Shown: piece by piece, positions 1-6,843 of the stretch
How positions within the stretch are numbered: position 1 is the stretch's first letter
Layout: each line of letters begins with the position of its first letter
Source: Pseudomonas sp. A34-9
Lineage (GTDB): Bacteria > Pseudomonadota > Gammaproteobacteria > Pseudomonadales > Pseudomonadaceae
Assembly: GCF_029543085.1 (NCBI RefSeq)
Contig: NZ_CP119967.1
Location: 186,001 to 250,000, forward strand
Reading direction: 5' to 3'
DNA: 64,000 bases
The notes under the pieces: model-generated
Told to the model about the DNA's origin: nothing
Databases searched by the model: none
The model's input: only the letters and a program-made list of their open reading frames with translations
Program-made: the position numbers and the translations under genes

Positions 1-1
1 G

Positions 2-940
2 GTCGCTTACGGCATCCCGCAGGATCCGCTGCGCCTTGAGCGCCTCAAAGCGTTCAACTGGAAAGGCCTGCTGCTGGGTTTCCCGGCGATCTGCATGCTG
101 GTGATCGGCCTGTTGCAAGGCAATCGGCTGGACTGGTTCGAGTCGAACCTGATCTGCGCGCTGCTCGGTTCGGGATCGCTGCTGCTGGTGGCGTTTCTGA
201 TCAACGAGTGGTCGCAGCCGATTCCGTTCTTCAAGTTGCAGATGCTCGGTATCCGCAACCTGTCGTTCGCACTGATGACTCTGGCCGGCGTGCTTGTTGT
301 GTTGCAGGCGGTGGTGTTGATTCCGTCGAGCTATCTGGCGCAAATACAGGGTTATCGCCCGGTGCAGACCGCGCCGATCATGCTGATTGCGGCGCTGCCA
401 CAGTTGATTGCGCTGCCGCTGGTGGCGGCACTGTGCAACCTGCGTTGGGTCGATTGCCGCTGGGTGCTGGGGATTGGCTTGAGCATGCTGACGCTGTCCT
501 GCCTCGGTGGATCGCTGCTGACCTCGGAGTGGATTCGCGACAATTTCTACGTCCTGCAATGGCTGCAGATCTTCGGCCAGCCGATGTCGGTGTTGCCGCT
601 GTTGATGCTCTCGACCGGCAGCATTCAGCCGATGGATGGGCCGTTTGCCTCGGCGTGGTTCAACAGCGTGAAAGGCCTGGCGGCGGTGGTGGCCACCGGG
701 GTGATCGAGGCGCTGACCACGGCCCGTCTGCATTTTCACTCGACCATGTTGGTCGACAGCCTCGGCAACTCGCCACTGGCCGATCACAGCGATCCGGGCC
801 TTGCCCATCGCTTGCACGAACAGGCTGTGGTGCTGACTTCTTCCGATCTTTATCTGTGCATGGCCGGCGTCGCAGTGGCGCTGATCCTGCTGATTTTCTG
901 GCTGCCGACGCGGATCTTTCCGCCGCGCGCGCCGACCTGA
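2..940 (+). CDS. MFS drug transporter, EmrB/DHA2 type, 3' part
   Basis: C-terminal 312 residues of a proton-driven inner-membrane exporter; the gene begins before the window and the frame is open from base 2. The first visible residues resemble the cytoplasmic loop of EmrB-family proteins (PQDPLRLERLKAFNWKGLL), followed by hydrophobic helices such as GLLLGFPAICMLVIGLL, SLLLVAFLI and FALMTLAGVLVVLQAVVLI. The last helix ends in ALILLIFWLPTRIFPP. A HlyD/EmrA-type adaptor follows 27 bases later and then an outer-membrane channel, so this is the pump of a tripartite efflux system. Substrate cannot be read from the sequence. Family assignment is firm; EmrB is the closest named relative by context. 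Confidence 0.9.
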   Translation, partial: VAYGIPQDPLRLERLKAFNWKGLLLGFPAICMLVIGLLQGNRLDWFESNLICALLGSGSLLLVAFLINEWSQPIPFFKLQMLGIRNLSFALMTLAGVLVVLQAVVLIPSSYLAQIQGYRPVQTAPIMLIAALPQLIALPLVAALCNLRWVDCRWVLGIGLSMLTLSCLGGSLLTSEWIRDNFYVLQWLQIFGQPMSVLPLLMLSTGSIQPMDGPFASAWFNSVKGLAAVVATGVIEALTTARLHFHSTMLVDSLGNSPLADHSDPGLAHRLHEQAVVLTSSDLYLCMAGVAVALILLIFWLPTRIFPPRAPT

Positions 941-967
941 TTGCGGTACTGAACAATGAAGGTTTTT

Positions 968-2038
968 ATGACGACTCAAGCAAAGCAAAAACTCGCGGTC
1001 GCCGTGGCGGCCGCACTGGCGGTCGGCGTGCTGCTGTATCTGGCAGTGCCGGGCCTGTTTGGCAAACGTACTCAGCAAAACACCAACGATGCGTTCGTCT
1101 CCGCTGATTTCACTTTGGTAGTGCCGCGCGTGGCCGGATTCATCAAGGAAGTGTTGGTGGAAGATAACCAGCAAGTGAAGGCCGGGCAGTTGCTGGCGCT
1201 GATCGATGATCGAGATCTACGTGCCGCCGCCGAAGCCGCTGATGCGCAAACGCTGGTCGCCCGTGCGCAGTTGCAGAACGCCAAAGCGACGCTGGAGCGC
1301 CAGACGTCGGTGATTGCCCAGGCGCAGGCTTCGGTCGTGTCGGCCAAGGCTGAAATGGCCTTCGCCCAGCAGGAACTGAATCGCTACAACCACCTCGCCG
1401 GCGTCGGTGCCGGCACCGTGCAGAACGCGCAACAGGCGCGCACGCGCATCGATCAGGCCACGGCGCGTCTCGACACGGCCACGGCGAAACTGGCGGCCGA
1501 GCGCAAGCAGGTCGACATTCTCACCGCGCAACGGGATGCGGCCGAAGGCAGTTTGAAACACGCGCAAGCGGCGCTGGAAATCGCCAGTTTCGAACTTTCC
1601 TATACGCGCATCACTGCACCGCAGGACGGCATGGTCGGCGAGCGTGCGATGCGGGTCGGCGCGTATGTGACGCCGGGCAGCAAGTTGCTGGCGGTGGTGC
1701 CATTGAAGCAGGCCTACGTGGTCGCCAATTTTCAGGAAACCCAACTGACGGACGTGCAGCCGGGGCAGCCAGTGCAAGTGCGCGTCGACAGCCTCGGTGG
1801 CGAGGCCCTGAATGGTCGCGTCGAAAGTATTGCGCCGGCCACCGGTGTGACCTTCGCGGCGGTGAAGCCGGACAATGCCACCGGCAACTTCACCAAAGTG
1901 GTGCAACGGATTCCGGTGAAGATTATGCTGGCGCCGGGTCAGCCGTTGGCTGAGCGGTTGCGGGTGGGGATGTCGGTGGAGGCGAGTATTGATACCCGCA
2001 GTTCGGCGACGTCGGTGCGTGAGGTGACTCAGCGATGA
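968..2038 (+). CDS. EmrA/HlyD-family periplasmic adaptor
   Basis: Membrane-fusion protein of 356 residues that links the upstream MFS pump to an outer-membrane channel. It has one N-terminal membrane anchor (LAVAVAAALAVGVLLYLAVPGLF), then the EmrA-like stretch TNDAFVSADFTLVVPRVAGF. Next come a lipoyl-type half motif (VLVEDNQQVKAGQLLALID), a long Ala/Gln-rich coiled-coil hairpin and the second lipoyl half (ITAPQDGMVGERAMRVGAYV). I start it at the ATG at 968 because GAAGG lies six bases upstream; an in-frame ATG at 956 adds four residues but lacks that spacing. The stop overlaps the start of the channel gene (ATGA at 2035). Confidence 0.92.
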   Translation: MTTQAKQKLAVAVAAALAVGVLLYLAVPGLFGKRTQQNTNDAFVSADFTLVVPRVAGFIKEVLVEDNQQVKAGQLLALIDDRDLRAAAEAADAQTLVARAQLQNAKATLERQTSVIAQAQASVVSAKAEMAFAQQELNRYNHLAGVGAGTVQNAQQARTRIDQATARLDTATAKLAAERKQVDILTAQRDAAEGSLKHAQAALEIASFELSYTRITAPQDGMVGERAMRVGAYVTPGSKLLAVVPLKQAYVVANFQETQLTDVQPGQPVQVRVDSLGGEALNGRVESIAPATGVTFAAVKPDNATGNFTKVVQRIPVKIMLAPGQPLAERLRVGMSVEASIDTRSSATSVREVTQR

Positions 2039-3591
2039 TTCGTATTGACCGAACTGACGCCTTCGCGAGCAGGCTCGTTCCCACAGGGGCAACGCTTTCC
2101 AAAATGTGGGAGCGAGCCTGCTCGCGAAGAGGCCAATGGCAGCAACTCACTTTGGGTGCCTTGCTCGCAGTAAGTCTCAGCGCCTGCACAGTGGGGCCTG
2201 ACTTCCAAAAGCCCGAAGCCACGCAAATCGCCGATTGGGCAAAACCCGCCAAATCCGCCCCGAGCCAAGCCGTCAACGAGCCGTTGAACGAACGCTGGTG
2301 GGAAGTTTTCAACGACCCGCAACTCTCGGCACTGACCCAGCGCGCCGTGCGCAGTAACCTCGACCTGCAACTGGCCGGCAGCCGCCTGCAACAAAGCCGT
2401 GCCGCGCGCCAGGTCATCAGCGCTGACCGCTATCCAAACACGGCGGCCACCGGCAGTTATTCGCGCGAACGCAACAGCGGCAAAGGCCTGAGCGACCCGT
2501 CCGGACATAACGGCGATTCTGCGTTCAATCTGTGGGACGCCGGTTTCTCTGCGTCTTGGGAGCTGGATTTCTGGGGCCGCGTGCGCCGCGAAACCGAAGC
2601 CGCTGACGCCAATCTCGAAGTCGCCGAAAACGACCGTCGCGGGGTGCTGCTCGCCGTGCTTGCCGATACGGCACAAAACTACATCCAACTTCGCGGCGTG
2701 CAGAACACCCGCGCGGTCACCGAGCAGAACCTCGACGTCGCGCGGCACAGCCTGAAACTCTCGCAATTGCGTCTGAACGACGGCGTGGCGACTGATCTCG
2801 ACGTCGCCGAAGCCGCTGCGCAAGTCGCCGCCATCGAATCGCGCCTGCCGGCGCTGGAACAACGCCAATCGCAACTGATCAACGCGATCAGCCTGTTGAT
2901 GGGCGAGCCACCGCAGGCCTTGGCCAAAGAGTTATCCACCGACGCCGCTGTGCCGCAGTCGCCGCTGCAAGTTGCTATCGGCCTGCCGTCGCAACTGGCC
3001 GAACGCCGACCGGATATCCGCCAGGCCGAAGCACGCCTGCACGCTGCGACCGCCAACATCGGTGTGGCCAAAGGTGATTTCTATCCGCGCATCACCTTGT
3101 CCGGAAACCTCAGTTCGCAAGCCATGCAACTCAGCGATTTCGGCTCTTGGGGCTCACGCGCCTTCGGCATCGGCCCGCAATTCAGCCTGCCGCTGTTCGA
3201 CGGCGGACGCCTGCGCGGCATGCTGCAACTGCGTGAAGCGCAGCAACAGGAAGCCGCCATTGGCTACCAGCAAACCGTGCTGCGCGCCTGGCATGAAATC
3301 GACGATCAACTGACCGCCTACAACGCCAGCCAGCGTCGCCGCGACAGCCTCGCCGAAGCCGTACGCCAGAACCAGATCGCCCTGCGCACCGCGCAACAGC
3401 AATACGTCGAAGGCGTGGTCGACTTCGTCAACGTCCTCACCGTGCAAGGCGCGTTGCTGGCGACGCAGGAACAGTGGGTGGAGAGTTCGACCGGGGTTTC
3501 GCTGGCGATGGTCGGGTTGTACAAGGCGTTGGGTGGGGGTTGGGAGTCGGTATATCCGATAGCGAAACTTGCTACCAGTAATCCGGTTTGA
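2035..3591 (+). CDS. OprM/NodT-family outer-membrane efflux lipoprotein
   Basis: Outer-membrane channel of the EmrAB-type operon, 518 residues from the ATG at 2035, which overlaps the adaptor stop and has GAGGTGA about ten bases before it. The lipoprotein signal is LTLGALLAVSLSAC with the acylated Cys at residue 51, followed by TVGPDFQKP, the hallmark start of NodT-type proteins. Two OEP repeats follow, with LAERRPDIRQAEARLHAATA typical of the family. The 5' end is odd: bases 2061-2129 are a REPIN repeat read in frame, giving an abnormally long n-region. An ATG inside the repeat at 2104 would give a normal 14-residue n-region but has a poor ribosome site. The 3' end overlaps the convergent NYN gene by 20 bases. 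Confidence 0.9.
   Translation: MIRIDRTDAFASRLVPTGATLSKMWERACSRRGQWQQLTLGALLAVSLSACTVGPDFQKPEATQIADWAKPAKSAPSQAVNEPLNERWWEVFNDPQLSALTQRAVRSNLDLQLAGSRLQQSRAARQVISADRYPNTAATGSYSRERNSGKGLSDPSGHNGDSAFNLWDAGFSASWELDFWGRVRRETEAADANLEVAENDRRGVLLAVLADTAQNYIQLRGVQNTRAVTEQNLDVARHSLKLSQLRLNDGVATDLDVAEAAAQVAAIESRLPALEQRQSQLINAISLLMGEPPQALAKELSTDAAVPQSPLQVAIGLPSQLAERRPDIRQAEARLHAATANIGVAKGDFYPRITLSGNLSSQAMQLSDFGSWGSRAFGIGPQFSLPLFDGGRLRGMLQLREAQQQEAAIGYQQTVLRAWHEIDDQLTAYNASQRRRDSLAEAVRQNQIALRTAQQQYVEGVVDFVNVLTVQGALLATQEQWVESSTGVSLAMVGLYKALGGGWESVYPIAKLATSNPV
2061..2129. repeat. REPIN (GCGAGCAGGCTCG type) inside a coding region
   Basis: Two inverted REP copies, CTTCGCGAGCAGGCTCGTTC and its partner ending in GAGCCTGCTCGCGAAG, separated by a short loop. 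The same element occurs at 57598-57685 and 61864-61954, and variants at 25692, 32582 and 51373. Here it lies within the start region of the OprM-like gene and remains open in frame. Confidence 0.9.
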
Positions 3592-4261
3592 TCACCGGTT
3601 TTTTGTGCGTAGCCACACGGTTTGGAAATTGATGAAGTCGCAGTTCCTCTTCAGAAATAACGCGTCTCAACCAGTGCGAGTTATCTTTCAAAGAACCTGG
3701 AGGAGGGCGAACAGAACCCGTCCGATAAGGAAGGATCACTCCAATGATCAGGGCGGGAAAATCTGTTCGAAGCGCCTTCAGTGCAGGGGTCATATCGGTA
3801 TCACTGGAAACCAGAATGATTTGATCAATACTCTCAGCACCTTCGAGCATTGTTTGTCGGCTCGCAGTGCGATACATGCTGATTGCTATATGAACATCGG
3901 TTTCTTTTTCTTCCAGCTTCCAGATATCGACTTTGTCCTGACGTGACGCATGGGTGTTTTTATCTACAAACCTTGGCGCTTTGGCTGGCTCTAATTGATG
4001 TCTTCCGAAATGCACAACGACCTTGCTGGCACGCAGAGCTCTCACGTATGCATCCTGAGCCTCTTTGGAAACGCGGCCACGGGTTGCCAACTGGGGTTTA
4101 ATTGGAGAAGTGAAATAGTCAATCGATACGATTGAGCTTTGAGGGTTTTCGATGAAGGCTATGTGCGTCAGCAGGCTGTGCAGGTTCAGCCATTTATAGG
4201 GTGTACCAGCGAGCAAGCCGTAAAACAGGTTGTAGCCATCAACGAAAAATGCGGTACGCAC
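3572..4261 (-). CDS. NYN-domain (LabA/PIN-like) protein
   Basis: A 229-residue protein with the acidic motifs of NYN domains, PIN-like folds predicted to be metal-dependent RNases. These are FFVDGYNLFYGL at the N-terminus (Asp8), EEKETDVHIAISMY near residue 119 and IILVSSDTDMTPAL near residue 148. The middle carries a basic segment. The C-terminus (about 185-229) has no recognisable domain. It is convergent with, and overlaps, the upstream channel gene. Base composition is visibly more A/T-rich than the flanking operons, suggesting acquisition. Nuclease activity and target are inferred from the family only. Confidence 0.85.
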   Translation of the reverse strand: MRTAFFVDGYNLFYGLLAGTPYKWLNLHSLLTHIAFIENPQSSIVSIDYFTSPIKPQLATRGRVSKEAQDAYVRALRASKVVVHFGRHQLEPAKAPRFVDKNTHASRQDKVDIWKLEEKETDVHIAISMYRTASRQTMLEGAESIDQIILVSSDTDMTPALKALRTDFPALIIGVILPYRTGSVRPPPGSLKDNSHWLRRVISEEELRLHQFPNRVATHKKPVIKPDYW

Positions 4262-4279
4262 AAAAAATCCTCAGAAACG

Positions 4280-4305
4280 AAAAAACCGGCCTAGGCCGGT
4301 TTTTT
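4280..4305. terminator. Bidirectional intrinsic terminator
   Basis: AAAAAACCGGCC-TA-GGCCGGTTTTTT is a perfect hairpin with a T run on either strand. It lies just upstream of the NYN gene start and just downstream of the small minus-strand frame at 4407-4577, so on the minus strand it would separate the two. Confidence 0.8.
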
Positions 4306-4406
4306 CATCCCCAACAGCCAGCGAACTGAATCACTACGTACGGGGTTGAGTAAGGCAATCCTAGATTGAGCGCGTCATGCAGGTCAACCACCAAATGATT
4401 GCAGGC

Positions 4407-4577
4407 TCACTCCGCTGGTTTATCGCCAGCACCGGCTCGCCAGTTTTGGTTGCGAGTACCAACCGGGGTCAAGCCATTTGCGGGCTTCTGTATTAGAGGT
4501 TGTTGCAGAGAAAGGTACATTGGGTCTGCGTTTATGCTCGTAGGTAGCTTGTCTATCACCACTTTCGCAATGAGCAA
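4407..4577 (-). CDS. Possible 56-residue protein, unrecognised
   Basis: A short minus-strand frame with a TTG start, GAGGA nine bases upstream, and a TGA stop followed by the terminator at 4280-4305. Its C-terminal half reads like real protein (LTPVGTRNQNWRAGAGDKPA). I recognise no family. It could be a small gene or the remnant of a longer one; the rest of the 4310-4747 gap holds nothing else I can support. Confidence 0.3.
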   Translation of the reverse strand: MLIAKVVIDKLPTSINADPMYLSLQQPLIQKPANGLTPVGTRNQNWRAGAGDKPAE

Positions 4578-4747
4578 TTGGTAGCGTCCTCAACGCTTGT
4601 AGGAATTCTGGGTTTGCCTACCTTTTTTAAACAACCATGCAGCAGCCCTCTCGTTTGAAACATTACATTTCCATGGAGTGATGGCCTTTCGCTTGACGCT
4701 AACCCCCGCTGTCGTAGACTCCGCACATCCGTCAGGGAGTAGCGGTT

Positions 4748-5527
4748 ATGCAGCGTTTTCGCGGTTGGGTTATCGGATTGACCTTAATAACGTGTGCAGT
4801 TCAGGCGCAAACGCCCGGGCCAGACGATCCGCTGCTGGATAACCCGGCGCCCGGGGCGGCCACTGCGAGCAGTGAGGCGCGGGGGGTGTTGCGGGCTCGC
4901 GATCAGGCGACGCTGGCCAGTGAGCTTTCCGGGCGGATTGTCGAGTTGCCGTTCAGCGAGGGCGAGTCGTTCAAAAAGGGCGATACGCTGGCGCGTTTCG
5001 ATTGTTCGGCCTATCAGGCGCAGCTCAATGCCGCGCAGGCGGCCAGCCGGGGTGCCGGTGAAGAGTTGGCGCACAACAAGCAGTTGGCGGCACTCAATTC
5101 CGTCGGACGCTTCGAAGTGGCGCGGGCCGAGGCCAAGGTCAGCGAAACCCAGGCGCAATCCCAGGTGTACCAAGTGCAGGTCAAACGCTGCAGCGTGATT
5201 GCGCCGTTCGATGGGCAAGTGGTCGAGCGTAAAGTGCAGCGCTATGAAAGCGTGCCGGCCGGCGCACCACTGCTCGATGTCGTCGATAACCGTACCCTCG
5301 AAATTCATCTGCTGGTGCCCTCGCGCTGGATGGCCAGACTCAAGCCCGGCCAGACCTTCAGCTTCGTGCCCGATGAAACCGGCCAGCCGATCGACGCCAC
5401 GGTGAAACGCCTCGGCGCGCGAATCGATGAGGGCAGTCAAACCCTGTTGCTGGTTGCAACTCTCCCCGAAGCCAAAGGTTTGCTCGCCGGCATGAGCGGC
5501 ACCGCGCGTTTCCCGGAGCTTAAGTGA
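4748..5527 (+). CDS. HlyD-family periplasmic adaptor (secreted)
   Basis: A 259-residue membrane-fusion-type protein with a cleavable signal (WVIGLTLITCAVQA then QTPGPDDP). The first lipoyl half motif is LASELSGRIVELPFSEGESFKKGDTLARFD, followed by a short Ala/Glu-rich hairpin, the second half (CSVIAPFDGQVVERKVQRYESV) and a beta-barrel part. It is shorter than typical RND adaptors. It starts an overlapping gene set: its stop overlaps the GTG start of the next gene, and a membrane metalloprotease with HlyD arms follows. The context suggests a secretion complex rather than a drug pump. No ABC or RND subunit is adjacent. Confidence 0.85.
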   Translation: MQRFRGWVIGLTLITCAVQAQTPGPDDPLLDNPAPGAATASSEARGVLRARDQATLASELSGRIVELPFSEGESFKKGDTLARFDCSAYQAQLNAAQAASRGAGEELAHNKQLAALNSVGRFEVARAEAKVSETQAQSQVYQVQVKRCSVIAPFDGQVVERKVQRYESVPAGAPLLDVVDNRTLEIHLLVPSRWMARLKPGQTFSFVPDETGQPIDATVKRLGARIDEGSQTLLLVATLPEAKGLLAGMSGTARFPELK

Positions 5528-6843
5528 ACGCCCCGGTGAGCGGCGCCGCCGAACAGGTGTTCGCGCGCTTTCTTGATCTTGAGCGCCAGACCCGCGCTGC
5601 CCGCGATGCCGCGCAACTGGCCTACAGCCTGGTCAACGACGGCCAGTCGTTGTTTGGCTTTCGTCATGCCGCGTTGTTGATCGCCGGCAAGGTACAAGCC
5701 GTGACCGGCGTCAGTGCGGTCGAGCCAAATGCGCCGTTCGTGGCGTTCGTCGAGCAGGCCGTGGCGCAGTTGTTCAAACAGGATGTGCTGAAGCAGGCGC
5801 GAGTGATTGCCCCAGAGTTACTGAACGACAGCATCCAGTCTGACTGGCGTTCATTGTCGGCGGCGCAGGTGTTCTGGCTGCCGTTGATCGACCACGACGC
5901 TCAGGTGTTCGGCGGTTTGTGGCTGGCCCGCGATATGCCGTGGAACCCTTCCGAACAAGTCCTGCTGTCGCAACTCGGCGACACCTACAGCCACGCCTGG
6001 CTGGCGCTGCAACCGCGCAAACCGTGGCGGCTGCGCTGGACCCGTAAACGTCAGGTGGCATTGCTCGCCGTACTGTTGCTCGGGCTGTTGATCCCGGTGC
6101 GTCAATCGGTGCTGGCTCCGGCTGAGGTGGTGCCACTGGGCGGCCGCGTGGTGGCGGCGCCGCTGGACGGGGTGATCGCCGAGTTTCTGGTCAAACCCAA
6201 TCAGACGGTGAAAACCGGTGATGTGCTGGTGCGTTTCGAAAGCACCACGCTCAAGGCGCAGGCCGATGTTGCCGAGCGTGCGTTGGGTGTGGCCGAAGCT
6301 GAGCTGAAATCCAATTCCCAGCGCTCGTTTGCCGATGCCGAGTCGAGCGCAAAAGTCGACTTGCTTGCCGCCCGTGCCGAGCAGAAACGCGCCGAGCGCG
6401 ACTACGCCCGCGAACTGCTCAAGCGCAGCGAAGTGCGCGCCGAGCGCGACGGTATTGCGGTGTTCGCCGACGCGGAACGCTTGACCGGCAAACCGGTGCA
6501 GACCGGCGAGCGCCTGATGGACATCGCCGATCCGAGCCAGGCTGAACTGCGCATCGAACTGGCAGTGGGCGATGCGATCTCGTTGGCGCCTGGTGCCGAA
6601 GTGGCGTTGTTTCTCGACAGCGATCCGCTGAAGCGCCATCTCGCCACACTGGAACGCTCGGCGTACGAGGCGCAGCCGACGGCGGGCGGGCAACTGGCCT
6701 ATCGGCTCGACGCCAGTTTTACCGAGGCGCCGCCGCGTATCGGCCTGCGCGGCACAGCGAAAATCTTCGGTGATCGCGCGCCACTGGCGCTGTACCTGCT
6801 GCGCCGGCCATTGGCCGGTTTGCGCCAGAGCGTGGGCCTCTAA
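5524..6843 (+). CDS. Membrane-anchored HlyD protein with a GAF-like N-terminal region
   Basis: A 439-residue protein starting at GTG 5524, overlapping the previous stop. Residues about 1-160 look like a cytoplasmic GAF-type sensory or docking region (AAQLAYSLVNDGQSLFGFRHAALL; VFWLPLIDHDAQVFGGLWLAR). A membrane helix at about 177-195 (RQVALLAVLLLGLLIPV) follows, then an HlyD module with GVIAEFLVKPNQTVKTGDVLVRFE, a coiled coil rich in Glu/Ala and the second half RAERDGIAVFADAERLTGKPVQTGE. The GAF assignment is by pattern only. The next gene begins one base after the stop, so the three genes are probably co-translated. Likely an inner-membrane adaptor of the exporter. Confidence 0.8.
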   Translation: MNAPVSGAAEQVFARFLDLERQTRAARDAAQLAYSLVNDGQSLFGFRHAALLIAGKVQAVTGVSAVEPNAPFVAFVEQAVAQLFKQDVLKQARVIAPELLNDSIQSDWRSLSAAQVFWLPLIDHDAQVFGGLWLARDMPWNPSEQVLLSQLGDTYSHAWLALQPRKPWRLRWTRKRQVALLAVLLLGLLIPVRQSVLAPAEVVPLGGRVVAAPLDGVIAEFLVKPNQTVKTGDVLVRFESTTLKAQADVAERALGVAEAELKSNSQRSFADAESSAKVDLLAARAEQKRAERDYARELLKRSEVRAERDGIAVFADAERLTGKPVQTGERLMDIADPSQAELRIELAVGDAISLAPGAEVALFLDSDPLKRHLATLERSAYEAQPTAGGQLAYRLDASFTEAPPRIGLRGTAKIFGDRAPLALYLLRRPLAGLRQSVGL

